From the IMG/VR virus record IMGVR_UViG_3300029882_000050, positions 1 to 43,218 of that record: 43,218 nt of DNA. One strand, 5' to 3'. Below are positions 23,432 to 31,369 of the stretch, piece after piece (the stretch's first letter is position 1; the number at the start of each line of letters is the position of its first letter). A program made the position numbers and the translations under genes. The stretch comes from a virus. The notes beneath the pieces are model-generated. The model did no database searches. It was not told the origin of the DNA and worked only from the letters and a program-made list of their open reading frames with translations.

Positions 23432-25288
23432 CTAGACGATCACCGCTGAGTCACGGCGGTTCCGCTGGATGTTGCGGTCGTCGTCACGGTTGCTGTCGTT
23501 GATCCGGATGTTGATTGGCGGGGTGGTGTCACGTCCGCACGGGTCACAGGAGCGTCCGCACGGGTCACAGGAGCGTCCGCACGGGTCCGCCTTGGCACAG
23601 GTCGCCTCAAGAATGTCGATCTTGGTGTGGAGCTGGGTCTCCAGCGCCGTGTGGCGGATGAGGTCCCGCTCCCCCCGCAGGTCGTCCTTGTGGTTGACCA
23701 GGTTGCGGGTGCGGTCGTGGTCGTCCCGGTCGCGGCGCTCGAAGCTCTGCATCTCGGACAGGTTCCGGTCCGCCAGCTGGCGGATCAGGTCATGAGTGCG
23801 GTCCTCACGGTCCCGCAGGTAGAGCCTGGTCTCCAGCTCACCGCGCTGTCCCGCCTCACGGGTGAGAAGGGCCTCCGAGGTGACGTCGTGCGCCAGACCC
23901 GTCAGGCGGACCTCGTTGCGGCGGTCGGCAGCGACAGCGTCACGTGACAGCTCCTCATAGAGGTGCCGCTGCTCCGTCTCGATACGACGCTCCGCCGCGT
24001 CGACACGGTTGTCAAGACGACGCTCCACGTCGTCCGCACGGACATGAAGGCGGCGCTCACTCGCGTCAAGGTCACGCTCAAGGCGCGTGACACCGTGATC
24101 CACGTTGCGGTCACTGACCGCCTGCCCCAGCTCCACGCGGCTGAGGTGATCACTGGTGCGGGCCGCCTGGTCGTCAATGTTGCGGTTGATCCCAGCCTGT
24201 CCCAGCTCCACACGACCGAGGTGGTCACTGGTCTGGGCTGACTTGCCGTCAATGTTGCGGTTGGTCTCGCACAGTTCGCGCTCGACCTGGCGGAATCCGT
24301 CACTGGTCCGGTCGTCACTCAGTCGCTGGCCGCGCTCGGTGGCGAAGAAGCCCCGGTCCATGTCCCGGGTGAGTCCCGCCTGTCCACGCTCCACCCCGAA
24401 GAGGCCCTGAGAAGTGTCCCGACGCACCGCATCGACATCCCGCTCCACTCCACGGAAACCGTCGCTGGTCCGGTCGTCACTGAGACGCTGACCGCGCTCC
24501 GTGGCGAAGAACCCCTGTGCCGTGTCCCGCCGGACCGCGTCCGTGTCCCGAACGGTGCCGAGAAACCCGCTGCTGAGGCGGTCGTCCGTGTCCCGCTGGC
24601 CCCTCTGCACACCGGTGAAACCCTGCAGGACGTCCTTGTCGACGTCGTAGATCTCACGGTCCACACCACGGAAACCGGCGTCCACATTCCGGTCCGTGGA
24701 CGCCTGGCCCTGGGTGAGGCCCAGCGTGGCCTGCGCGAGGCCCTTGTCCGAATTGGCCTGGCCCTGCGCCAGACCCAGGACACCCTGCGTCACGATGTTG
24801 TCGGTGTTGGCCTGCCCCTGCGCAAGGCCGAGCGTGGCCTGGTCCACACCGCGATCGGTGTTGGCCTGCCCCTGGACGACGCGGGCGAAACCACTGTTGA
24901 TATCCCGGTCGATATCACTCTGACCACGCTGGACGTGCTGGAAGTTGCGGTCCGACTGGGCGTCGAGGAACATGGCGTCCTCGTTGAGCTGGCGCGCAGC
25001 CCCGAGGAAGCCGTTACTGATGTTCTGGTCGAGGACACGCTGCCCGCGCTCCTCGAACAGCGTGTCGTCCTTCCAGTCCCAGCCGCGCGGCGACTGGTCG
25101 CGCATGGTGGTGACAACAGGGAGCATAGGTGTTGAAGACGGCTCGGTCATTCCATTGTCCTCTTGTGGAGTTTCTTCCCCGGCCTCGTGACCGGATTCCA
25201 TAAGGGGCTTCGGTGAGGTACTGCCCTGTACTTCGTTGTCTACAGTGCCTGGGTCGTCCTGGGGTGTTGGAGGACAATTCACGCACAT
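23432..25288 (-). CDS. Long coiled-coil protein with 18-residue repeats
   Basis: 618 residues, ATG at 25288 behind GGAAGGA. N-terminal 75 residues are acidic and disordered, with CVNC at the very start. From about residue 75 to 330 the sequence repeats every 18 residues, for example RRDTAQGFFATERGQRLS and DDRTSDGFRGVERDVDAV; 18 equals a heptad plus a hendecad, so a near-straight coiled coil is expected. Two 25-residue units (about 338-387) and a highly charged helical part follow. Residues about 575-595 hold (CGRSCDP) repeats; the end is charged. Position between terminase and portal is unusual for a fibre. It could be a head fibre, an internal head protein or scaffold aid; family unknown. 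Confidence 0.8.
   Translation of the reverse strand: MCVNCPPTPQDDPGTVDNEVQGSTSPKPLMESGHEAGEETPQEDNGMTEPSSTPMLPVVTTMRDQSPRGWDWKDDTLFEERGQRVLDQNISNGFLGAARQLNEDAMFLDAQSDRNFQHVQRGQSDIDRDINSGFARVVQGQANTDRGVDQATLGLAQGQANTDNIVTQGVLGLAQGQANSDKGLAQATLGLTQGQASTDRNVDAGFRGVDREIYDVDKDVLQGFTGVQRGQRDTDDRLSSGFLGTVRDTDAVRRDTAQGFFATERGQRLSDDRTSDGFRGVERDVDAVRRDTSQGLFGVERGQAGLTRDMDRGFFATERGQRLSDDRTSDGFRQVERELCETNRNIDGKSAQTSDHLGRVELGQAGINRNIDDQAARTSDHLSRVELGQAVSDRNVDHGVTRLERDLDASERRLHVRADDVERRLDNRVDAAERRIETEQRHLYEELSRDAVAADRRNEVRLTGLAHDVTSEALLTREAGQRGELETRLYLRDREDRTHDLIRQLADRNLSEMQSFERRDRDDHDRTRNLVNHKDDLRGERDLIRHTALETQLHTKIDILEATCAKADPCGRSCDPCGRSCDPCGRDTTPPINIRINDSNRDDDRNIQRNRRDSAVIV
23532..23587 (-). repeat. 21-bp tandem repeat encoding CGRSCDP
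   Basis: Two full 21-bp units (23532-23552, 23553-23573) and a partial third encode repeated Cys-Gly-Arg-Ser-Cys-Asp-Pro near the end of the coiled-coil protein. Six Cys in about 20 residues could bind metal or form cross-links. Confidence 0.75.
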
Positions 25289-25305
25289 GGTGGTTCCGTC
25301 CTTCC

Positions 25306-25572
25306 CTACTCCTCGGAAGAACTGTCGGGTGGGACGGTCTGGGGGGATTGGAAATCAGGCCACTGAGACACGTTGACCTCAGCGGGATCAAACCGTCCGA
25401 AAGCCCAGGAGGCTTCGCAGTACCGCTCGAAGTGCTCTGCGAACACGTCCAGCTGTTCCCTGGTCCCCCACGGGAAGGGGGGTGTCAGCTTGACCTCGGT
25501 CCGGGTGGCGGGGTTGAGCGCGAGGAAGACGCGCGCGCCTCCGCCTGGCGTCAGGTCGCAGACGAATCTCAC
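25306..25572 (-). CDS. Small hypothetical protein, late operon
   Basis: 88 residues from GTG 25572, overlapping the stop of the preceding gene (GTGA), so translationally coupled. It begins MRFVCDLTPGGGARVFLALN and continues with PFPWGTREQLDVFAEHFERY, then an acidic Ser/Glu end. This pattern of a short beta-hairpin and a helix is not known to me. It lies between the small zinc-like gene and the coiled-coil gene. Confidence 0.65.
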   Translation of the reverse strand: MRFVCDLTPGGGARVFLALNPATRTEVKLTPPFPWGTREQLDVFAEHFERYCEASWAFGRFDPAEVNVSQWPDFQSPQTVPPDSSSEE

Positions 25573-25856
25573 GTGTCGGGGTCCTCTTCGTAGGCTTCGG
25601 CGGGGAATACCACGTCGGATTCCCACGATCCGTTCTGCCAGTACTCCACAGCGATGCGGGAGCCGTCTGGGTGGTGCTCGATGCGTTTGATGCGCGGGCA
25701 CGGCTGGCGGTCCATGGGGAGCTTGGCCACATGGTAATGAATGCCCGCGCAGTGGTGGCATGCCGTGCGGCCCTCAATGCGACCCTCGAAGATGGCCTGT
25801 GCGTCGGCCTTCTGATCCGGCGTCAGTTCGTGATCGTTCAACTCAGGCCCACCCAC
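25569..25856 (-). CDS. Small Cys/His-containing protein, late operon
   Basis: 95 residues if started at GTG 25856; a TTG at 25841 overlapping the previous stop (TTGA) is an alternative giving 90 residues. Sequence LTPDQKADAQAIFEGRIEGR is a helix, followed by possible metal ligands CHHC...H.H and QPCPR, then RIAVEYWQNGSWESDVVFPA, a beta part. Function unknown. Coupled at both ends to its neighbours, so co-expression is sure even if the start is not. Confidence 0.6.
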   Translation of the reverse strand: MGGPELNDHELTPDQKADAQAIFEGRIEGRTACHHCAGIHYHVAKLPMDRQPCPRIKRIEHHPDGSRIAVEYWQNGSWESDVVFPAEAYEEDPDT

Positions 25857-26854
25857 TGACTGTTGAACGGGGCCGGAGTAGTCATACTGGACAGGGTGAC
25901 GTTCGTCAGCGACGTCGCTGTCCCCGTGATGACCCCGTACCGCATACTTGCGCCTGTCTGGCCCGCGTTGGACGTCGTGCCGCCTCCGGTCGCCTTGAAG
26001 TTCAGCGCGGCACCCGAGACAACGCCGTTGAACAGGAAGGCCACGTAGTAGCGTCCTGCAGCAAGCTGCTCCGGGAACGGGGAGAGCAGGGGGATGACAT
26101 TGACCTTCTGGTCGGCTGCCGTGGACCATATAGTAGTCTGGTCCGCCGATGACGCGAGCAGGGTACCGGACGAGTTGTAGAGGCCCACAAAATTCGCATT
26201 GGACGTCAGCCCGGTGAGCTGCGCGCCGGAGAGTCCGTACACGATATTGGTAACGGTGGCCGCTTCGCGCAGAATGATTCCCGTCAGGAAGATGTACCCG
26301 TTCACGCCTGTTGTGGGAACAAATGTCGTGCCCGCACTGGACGGATCGTAGTTCCACGCCACAAGCCCCTGATCGGAGGGCATCCATTCGTACGCGGGGT
26401 GCGTGTGGCCCGCATCCGCCACCTTGCCCGTGCTACCGGCACCGAGAGTGCCCAGAGGTTGGATGTCCGTGGCCGTGGCGTCGATGAGCGGAATCTGGCC
26501 GAACGCAGCCGCGTCCTGGGCACCGGAACCGTTGGCGACACTCGTGATCTTCTGGCTGTTGTTCGACCATGCGGCTGCGGGGGGTCCGTCTGCCGCGACC
26601 ACGTCCAGCGTGTTGGCCTTGATAGTCAGCGCGCCCCCGCTGCCTCCGATGACCACGGAGGTGTTGGCCGCTGTCAGCGTGGCCAGTTCGCCGTTAGAGA
26701 TCGGGGAGCCCCAGGAGCCGTTCGTCTTCGGGCCGTAGTAGAACCCGACATTGGTGGTGTCCTGGTAGTAGTCGCCGTTGTTTCCCAGGTCCCCGGGAGG
26801 TGCGCCGATGCCGACGCGCATCACGGATCCGAACATGGTCGACTGCTGGATCAC
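25838..26854 (-). CDS. Phage fibre-like protein with receptor-type C-terminal domain
   Basis: 338 residues, ATG at 26854. The N-terminus has VGIGAPPGDLGNNGDYYQDT and GFYYGPKTNGSWGSP, a repeat-like unit common in phage fibres. GSTGKVADAGHTHPAYEW (about residue 140-157) is a typical fibre collar motif. The C-terminal about 180 residues (NYDPSSAGTTFVPTTGVNGY, ANFVGLYNSSGTLLASSAD, RYYVAFLFNGVVSG) form a beta domain shared with the protein at 10794-11579. Expected to be on the virion surface; gene position near terminase suggests a head-linked or tail fibre made early in the late operon. Receptor binding is inferred. Confidence 0.7.
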   Translation of the reverse strand: MIQQSTMFGSVMRVGIGAPPGDLGNNGDYYQDTTNVGFYYGPKTNGSWGSPISNGELATLTAANTSVVIGGSGGALTIKANTLDVVAADGPPAAAWSNNSQKITSVANGSGAQDAAAFGQIPLIDATATDIQPLGTLGAGSTGKVADAGHTHPAYEWMPSDQGLVAWNYDPSSAGTTFVPTTGVNGYIFLTGIILREAATVTNIVYGLSGAQLTGLTSNANFVGLYNSSGTLLASSADQTTIWSTAADQKVNVIPLLSPFPEQLAAGRYYVAFLFNGVVSGAALNFKATGGGTTSNAGQTGASMRYGVITGTATSLTNVTLSSMTTPAPFNSQWVGLS

Positions 26855-26873
26855 GGGGGACTCCTGGGAGGTG

Positions 26874-27239
26874 TCAGGGTGCCGCTGCGGGCTGGACGTA
26901 GAACAGGCCGACCACGACGGCGGTAGCGTCGGTGTCCCCGGGATCCATCCACAGCGTGAGCGCGTACGTACTGCCCGGGGTGAGCGCGGTGGTGGCCGTG
27001 GGGGAGAGCACGGCGGTCACGGTCACCGCGCCTGTGTTGACCGTGACCGAGCCGGACGATGTGGGCGCGGTGGAACTGACAGTCGCTGCGGGTGTTCCCG
27101 TGGACGCGGGGGCGTCACGAAGGACCAGTTCGAACACCTTGCCCGCGATGGACGCGGGCAGCCCGTTGGCGGTGGTGAACACGTACGTCCACTGGCTGCC
27201 CGCAGGGACCAGCGTGGTGAACGGCAGGGGAAAGCTCAT
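26874..27239 (-). CDS. Beta-rich structural protein, Ig-like
   Basis: 121 residues, ATG at 27239 overlapping the previous stop (ATGA). Pattern: SFPLPFTTLVPAGSQWTYVF, GKVFELVLRD, then VTVNTGAVTVTAVLSPTATT and STYALTLWMDPGDTDATAVV. This alternation of strands with a late PG-x-Y is typical of small Ig-like or baseplate-accessory domains (BppU-N-like). It precedes the fibre-like gene and may be its partner. Function inferred only. Confidence 0.65.
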   Translation of the reverse strand: MSFPLPFTTLVPAGSQWTYVFTTANGLPASIAGKVFELVLRDAPASTGTPAATVSSTAPTSSGSVTVNTGAVTVTAVLSPTATTALTPGSTYALTLWMDPGDTDATAVVVGLFYVQPAAAP

Positions 27240-27469
27240 CGCAGTTTCCTCCCCAGGACCTGCTCCGCCATGGAGGACGCCTCGCAGAGTGTCTGGTGGG
27301 CCTTCCGCGCCTCGGTGTACTCCGTGTACCGCTCCCACGTGTTCGCCACCCAGGCGCGCCCGCAGCGGTACTCCGGGGTGGCGTGGCACAGCAGGACGCG
27401 GGGGAGCTTCACCGGGGCACCCACGTACGGCCGGTCCGCCAGGTCGTGGGGTGTGGACTTGACGCTCAT
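27236..27469 (-). CDS. Small hypothetical protein, late operon
   Basis: 77 residues from ATG 27469, which overlaps the stop of the gene before it and has GGGGG upstream; the open frame extends to 27496. It reads MSVKSTPHDLADRPYVGAPV and has a basic-helical end (EARKAHQTLCEASSMAEQVL). Two Cys and His residues (LLCHATPEYRCG) could bind metal. Not recognised. Confidence 0.6.
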   Translation of the reverse strand: MSVKSTPHDLADRPYVGAPVKLPRVLLCHATPEYRCGRAWVANTWERYTEYTEARKAHQTLCEASSMAEQVLGRKLR

Positions 27470-27594
27470 GCATCCCCCGTGGGAGTGTCGGGGCACCAGC
27501 AGGACCCTGTGAGGCAGTCGGAGCAGTGCTCATGGGGCGTCAGCGACTCCCAGTCGGTCTCGGGGAGGTCGCGGGTCAGCAGTGTTTCAGTCAC
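27466..27594 (-). CDS. 42-residue Cys-rich peptide after terminase
   Basis: GTG 27594 lies inside the last codons of the large terminase gene and the stop (TGA 27466) overlaps the next ATG, so the chain of three genes is coupled. The peptide has an acidic first half (MTETLLTRDLPETDWESLTP) and HEHCSDCLTGSCWCPD, with four Cys and two His in 14 residues, suitable for one zinc ion. Function unknown. Confidence 0.6.
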   Translation of the reverse strand: MTETLLTRDLPETDWESLTPHEHCSDCLTGSCWCPDTPTGDA

Positions 27595-29059
27595 GGTCTT
27601 CCGGTGGTTCTACGGGCGCACGGCAGTGCGGGCAACGGGTGCGCAATTGTTTCGTGGACGGGTCCTCGATGAGGAATCCCTTCCGGCAGTGGGTGCAGTT
27701 CACGGTCCCGTACGCACTGGCCCATGAGCCCATGGACAGCCCCTTGAGTTCCACGACGGCCCAGACCAATGCATCGAGTCTATCGGGGCTTTTGGTCCCT
27801 GAGACGGCTGTCCACGTGCAGAGTTGATCTTCGAGTTCCGGAAAGGACCCCACATGATGGACACGGTGCTGTGAGTACAGCGCCGCAACAGGTTCCGCAC
27901 GGATCACCTTGCCCCGGGACGCCCGAACAGCCCGATAGGGCACATTGGGGTCCACCGTGCGCAGCAACGATCCGATGTAGTCCCCGCCGTTGTTGACTTC
28001 ACCCACCACACAGTCGGCGTTGTGGGTCTTGTACGCCTGGACGACACGCAGCATGGTTTCGTGGGGCGTACCCTGGAACGAGTAGTCAGCCAGCACGTAG
28101 CCCTGTCCTTGGCCGTCCTCGCCTGCCACCACGATGCCGGTCTCATCACTGTCCTCGTTGGACGTGACAGCGGGGTCGATGGCGACCACGATCCGTACCA
28201 GGTCGGGGACATCCTCGGGGCGGATGCGTGTCGCGTCGATGTCCGACCGCTGCCACAGGGAGCCCTCGATGTCCTCCAGGAGCTCACCTTCAAGCTCCTG
28301 GCGACCCAGGCGCGTGCCCTCGTACCGGCGCTTGAGCTCCGCGAGGGCCGTGGCCGACAGGTTCGCGGAATTCTCCCACGTAGATCCACGGGTGACGTGG
28401 ACCGAGCCGTCGTTGCGGTTGATCAGGTCCCGGATAAGGACCGTGGGTCGCGGCGTGGTAGTGACGACGATCCTGGGGTTCTCGCCCTTGCGGAGCGCGG
28501 GGACCAGACCTTCATGCCAGGTCTGCTCGTATCGCCAGCTCCCGAGTTCCTCGCACCAGGCACCCCACAGGTTGGCACCACGGGCACGCTCGGGCTGGTC
28601 AGCCGAGTAGCCGTAGATAGTCGCGCCGTTGGAGAGGACGATCTGCAGTTCGTTGCGGCGGTACTGGTGGAGTTCACCGGGCTGCATGGCTGCGAGGATT
28701 CCCGTGGATCCCTCAATGCAGACCTTGCGGGTGTCACGGAACGTCGGGGCGAAGACGGCCCACTCACTGTCCGGGTTCGCCATGGCCTGGTGGACGATCC
28801 AGTTGGATCCTACCAGGGACTTGCCGAATCCGCGCCCTGCCATGAGAAGCCAGATGTTCCACGTGTCGTCGTTCCGGCCGCAGCCGCAATCGTGACGCGG
28901 ATCGTCAGGGGCGAGTTGCTTGGGACGTGCCGTGGGCAGGTACGTGCGCGGAACCGGGCGCTTGCGCAGCTCGTCCTTGCGGTGCTGCAGGTGGCGCAGG
29001 TACTTGAGCCGCTGGAGTTTGAGTTCAGCCAGGGACCTCGGCTCGCCCTCAGCTGGCAC
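27587..29059 (-). CDS. Terminase large subunit
   Basis: 490 residues, GTG at 29059 overlapping the small subunit by 11 bases. It is the ATPase-nuclease that packages DNA through the portal. Walker A is MAGRGFGKS (73-81), Walker B NLWGAWCEEL (163-172) with the catalytic Glu, coupling motif VVTTTPRP (198-205). The RNase H-like nuclease has D295 (VVAIDPA), E354 (VVGEVNN) and D429 (DRLDA). A C-terminal zinc ribbon, C455/C458 and C476/C479, is an add-on not present in most large terminases. The first 45 residues are a basic helix (LQRLKYLRHLQHRKDELRKR) that may contact the small subunit. All catalytic residues are present. Confidence 0.96.
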   Translation of the reverse strand: MPAEGEPRSLAELKLQRLKYLRHLQHRKDELRKRPVPRTYLPTARPKQLAPDDPRHDCGCGRNDDTWNIWLLMAGRGFGKSLVGSNWIVHQAMANPDSEWAVFAPTFRDTRKVCIEGSTGILAAMQPGELHQYRRNELQIVLSNGATIYGYSADQPERARGANLWGAWCEELGSWRYEQTWHEGLVPALRKGENPRIVVTTTPRPTVLIRDLINRNDGSVHVTRGSTWENSANLSATALAELKRRYEGTRLGRQELEGELLEDIEGSLWQRSDIDATRIRPEDVPDLVRIVVAIDPAVTSNEDSDETGIVVAGEDGQGQGYVLADYSFQGTPHETMLRVVQAYKTHNADCVVGEVNNGGDYIGSLLRTVDPNVPYRAVRASRGKVIRAEPVAALYSQHRVHHVGSFPELEDQLCTWTAVSGTKSPDRLDALVWAVVELKGLSMGSWASAYGTVNCTHCRKGFLIEDPSTKQLRTRCPHCRAPVEPPEDRD

Positions 29060-29561
29060 CGAGAACTTCCCGCTCCAGCTTGGCGATCTCGGCGTCGATC
29101 ACGTCGATGGTGACTACCTCAATCTTGGTGGAGGCGTCCAGTCCTAGCATCTTGGCACGCCGTTCCTTGACCCTGATGATGCGGTCAAGCACCTTCAGCG
29201 GGTACTCCATGTCGGCCATGGGCTGCCCGAGGTCGTTCCGGATGACCTTGCCGTGGCTGACCATGATGTGGCCTTTACGAAGCATCTTCCATGCCTCGTA
29301 CTCCAGCTCGTCCAGGGACCGGAGCTCCATGAGCTTGGTCTCATCTCCGGCGAACCGTGCCATCTGCGCGGTTGCCCGGCGGATTGCGGCAGCGACGAGG
29401 CGCTCATCGTCCCCGAATTCGAGGTGCGCACCGATCTCTTCCAGCGTCCAGCCGATGGCCTTGAGCCGCGCGGCCTCGCGGTCGCGGCTCTTCCCCCGGG
29501 TGATGTCGGCCCCGGGTGCAGGCATGGGGAGCAGGTTGTTCCCGTTGTTCCAGTCAGTCAC
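29049..29561 (-). CDS. Terminase small subunit (probable)
   Basis: 170 residues, GTG at 29561 with GGAGG five bases upstream. Residues 20-60 form a helix-turn-helix-like part (RDREAARLKAIGWTLEEIGA), the usual DNA-recognition element. The middle contains LDELEYEAWKMLRKG and LKVLDRIIRVKERRAKMLGLD, a long helical oligomerisation region seen in phage small terminases and in Terminase_5-like proteins. It is the first gene of the late minus-strand block and overlaps the large subunit gene, as expected. It should bind the packaging site and load the motor. Confidence 0.85.
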   Translation of the reverse strand: MTDWNNGNNLLPMPAPGADITRGKSRDREAARLKAIGWTLEEIGAHLEFGDDERLVAAAIRRATAQMARFAGDETKLMELRSLDELEYEAWKMLRKGHIMVSHGKVIRNDLGQPMADMEYPLKVLDRIIRVKERRAKMLGLDASTKIEVVTIDVIDAEIAKLEREVLGAS

Positions 29562-29613
29562 GGGGACCTCCGTGTGTACGTTCGCGCCGCCTTCACCGTA
29601 GGCGAGAATGGGT

Positions 29614-29649
29614 GAGGGGATACCTCAACGCAGGTACAGGTATCCCCTC
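29614..29649. repeat. 12-bp hairpin in the divergent control region
   Basis: GAGGGGATACCT (29614-29625) pairs with AGGTATCCCCTC (29638-29649), 12-base loop. Located between the start of the late operon and the first plus-strand gene, inside the predicted leader of the late transcript. Possible operator or 5' mRNA structure. Confidence 0.5.
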
Positions 29650-29655
29650 GGCACC

Positions 29656-29683
29656 AATATACACAACAATCGTCCGTGTGCAA
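29656..29683 (-). promoter_or_regulatory. Candidate late-operon promoter
   Basis: On the minus strand TTGCAC and TATATT are separated by 16 bases, about 95 bases before the small terminase start. This is the most AT-rich spot between the two divergent gene blocks. It is the best sigma70-like match before the late genes, but has no second copy to support it. Confidence 0.4.
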
Positions 29684-29717
29684 ACCCGGGAAGGAAAGAA
29701 TTTTCTGAGAGGTGGGG

Positions 29718-29746
29718 TTGACACCGGTGTCCACACCCCGTAGCGT
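29718..29746 (+). promoter_or_regulatory. Promoter with palindromic operator, before gene at 29791
   Basis: TTGACA at 29718-29723 and TAGCGT at 29741-29746, spacer 17. The element GTTGACACCGGTGTCCAC is a one-mismatch copy of the GTGGACA-N4-TGTCCAC palindrome; its left arm is the -35 box. Downstream, GTCAGCACGAGGAAGCGACG matches the leader element seen at other copies. Confidence 0.7.
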
Positions 29747-29790
29747 CCTCACTGTCAGCACGAGGAAGCGACGAGAGAAGCGGAACGATC

Positions 29791-30105
29791 ATGGACAAGC
29801 TCATCAGGCTGCAGCCCTCCCCGCGCGTGGACAACATCGTGGACGGCAGGGAAATGTACCAGCTTCCCTACCCGTACACGGTCGCCGAGGACGGCAAGAT
29901 CGCGAATCAGGACTTCTGGCAGGGCGAGATGTTCGCTGTCATCGGGTTCCAGCAGGACCCCGCTGTCCAGAGAATCGACCTGTGGTGGAAGGACGCGGCC
30001 GAGGACCCGCAGAAGGCCGTGGGCATGTACCTCGTCACCACCAGCAGGGCCGGAAACTGGAGTGTCCACGACACGGCGATCCGTGACGCCGAGGTGCTGG
30101 CGTAG
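29791..30105 (+). CDS. First accessory gene, hypothetical
   Basis: 104 residues, ATG at 29791. It reads MDKLIRLQPSPRVDNIVDGR and EMYQLPYPYTVAEDGKIANQ, then a DLWWKDAAEDPQKAVGMYLV helix-strand part. Its promoter with operator palindrome is directly upstream and it starts the plus-strand block. No domain recognised. The stop codon overlaps a GTG of the next frame, but a better start of the next gene lies at 30126. Confidence 0.7.
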   Translation: MDKLIRLQPSPRVDNIVDGREMYQLPYPYTVAEDGKIANQDFWQGEMFAVIGFQQDPAVQRIDLWWKDAAEDPQKAVGMYLVTTSRAGNWSVHDTAIRDAEVLA

Positions 30106-30125
30106 TGAACGACAAGGAGAGGACC

Positions 30126-30497
30126 ATGGAAAGGACCGCACAACCGCCCAAGCCCCCGTACGGGGTACGGCTCAAGTACGACGACCAGGGGAACCTGTGC
30201 GTCGGGGCGCTGTGGCAGAAGTGGCGCGCACCAGTGTGCGAGGTGTCCATTGAGGCGCGCGACCACACCGGACGCCGCTATACCGTCACGCGTATCCTGG
30301 CCGGGGGCATCCTGGCGTTCGGTGCGAAGAAGCGCACGGGCTTCGTGACGCTGCTCTTCGTGACGCCTTACGGCGCTGTGAAGACGCACCGGGTCAAGGC
30401 ACCTATGGCGGACCGGGTGTTGGACTGGGCCGCCGCGTTCAACTTGTGGAACGGCATGTCCGCAGGAACCGTTCCGGAACAGAGGAGAACAGCATGA
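30126..30497 (+). CDS. Hypothetical protein, possible PH-like domain
   Basis: 123 residues from ATG 30126 with AAGGAG five to ten bases upstream. Residues 40-100 alternate strands ending in a helix: EVSIEARDHTGRRYTVTRIL, AGGILAFGAKKRTGFVTLLF and ADRVLDWAAAFNLW. This strand-strand-terminal-helix pattern is like that of bacterial PH-like domains, a weak resemblance only. Coupled by ATGA overlap to the TerD gene, so it may act with it. Confidence 0.6.
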   Translation: MERTAQPPKPPYGVRLKYDDQGNLCVGALWQKWRAPVCEVSIEARDHTGRRYTVTRILAGGILAFGAKKRTGFVTLLFVTPYGAVKTHRVKAPMADRVLDWAAAFNLWNGMSAGTVPEQRRTA

Positions 30498-31084
30498 TCG
30501 AACTTCGCAAGGGGCAACCGGCCGTCACCCTGGCCAAGGTGCCCATCCTTCATGCCACGGTCGCGTGGCCGGACGTCACCGACTACGACGTGTTCGCCGT
30601 GGTGCTGTACGCAGACGGGACGTCGGAGGACGTCAGCGCGTTCGGTGCGCACCGTCGCCGCGCCAAGATGGCCACGGACGACGGTGCGGTGAAGCACCTG
30701 GGGGACGTGCGGCGCGGGGACGGCTCCATGGCGGAGGAGACGGTGGAGATCCGCCTCAACGACCGGATCAGGGCGGTGGTGCCGGTGGCCTACAGTGCCC
30801 AGTCCAACGGGCAGGGCTCGTTCCGGCGGCACCAGGTGTCACTGATCGTGGACACAGGTGATCCGGAGACCACGGTGCGTGTGGGATCGGCCAACGCCAG
30901 TGACAACGACCAGGTGTACAGCTGCGCCATCGCGGTGATCGAGAACACGCCGGACGGCATTGTGGTCCACGGGTTGGAGGAGTACTCGCGGCCCCGGTCG
31001 GAGAACAGGCCCGAGGTGCGCCTGACCAACGGTTCCGTGGACGTTCGCATGGACGCAGGGCCGCGCAACGACTACAAGAAGTGA
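30494..31084 (+). CDS. TerD-family protein
   Basis: 196 residues from ATG 30494 (ATGA overlap with the previous gene). It follows the TerD pattern: MIELRKGQPAVTLAKVPI, DVTDYDVFAVVLYADG, TDDGAVKHLGDVRRGDGSMA, EIRLNDRIRAVVPVAYSAQ, SLIVDTGDPETTVRVGSANA and a MDAGPRNDYKK end. TerD proteins are Ca2+-binding beta proteins of tellurite-resistance and stress operons; phage copies are common in actinophages and are linked to phage exclusion or stress response, with no proven reaction. A VWA-domain gene 7 kb downstream resembles the usual Ter partner. Family call is strong, role unknown. Confidence 0.85.
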   Translation: MIELRKGQPAVTLAKVPILHATVAWPDVTDYDVFAVVLYADGTSEDVSAFGAHRRRAKMATDDGAVKHLGDVRRGDGSMAEETVEIRLNDRIRAVVPVAYSAQSNGQGSFRRHQVSLIVDTGDPETTVRVGSANASDNDQVYSCAIAVIENTPDGIVVHGLEEYSRPRSENRPEVRLTNGSVDVRMDAGPRNDYKK

Positions 31085-31126
31085 TCACAGCCGTGGTACA
31101 CTGGTGGGAAGAAACACGAGGGAGGA

Positions 31127-31243
31127 ATGACCGTGGCGAAGAGGATTGCTGACGCGCTGGGATGGATGTGTCCCTGCGGGTTCGAGAGCCGCATCCCGTA
31201 CCGGCCGCACGTCTGCTACAACGGCGGGAGGAAGGGCAAGTGA
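31127..31243 (+). CDS. 38-residue Cys/His peptide
   Basis: ATG 31127 with GGGAGGA directly upstream, stop at 31241-31243. Product MTVAKRIADALGWMCPCGFE then SRIPYRPHVCYNGGRKGK has CPC and HVC, suitable for one zinc ion. GTGA overlap couples it to the next zinc-ribbon gene. Unknown function. Confidence 0.6.
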   Translation: MTVAKRIADALGWMCPCGFESRIPYRPHVCYNGGRKGK

Positions 31244-31365
31244 CAAGGGCTCAACGCGGCATCCTGGCGCAGTGGGTCTGCCAGTGGTGCGGCTACGCAC
31301 GGTCCGGCTTCGGCTCGTCTATCAAGACGTGCGGCGGCTGCGGCAAGGTCGGCAAGGGCCGTTGA
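31240..31365 (+). CDS. 41-residue zinc-ribbon protein
   Basis: GTG at 31240 inside the stop of the previous gene. The product has two CxxC pairs: WVCQWCGYA and KTCGGCGKV, spaced by about 14 residues, a minimal zinc ribbon, and a basic end. Size and position in a coupled chain suggest a small regulator or subunit; no family assigned. Confidence 0.65.
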   Translation: MTRAQRGILAQWVCQWCGYARSGFGSSIKTCGGCGKVGKGR

Positions 31366-31369
31366 CAGG

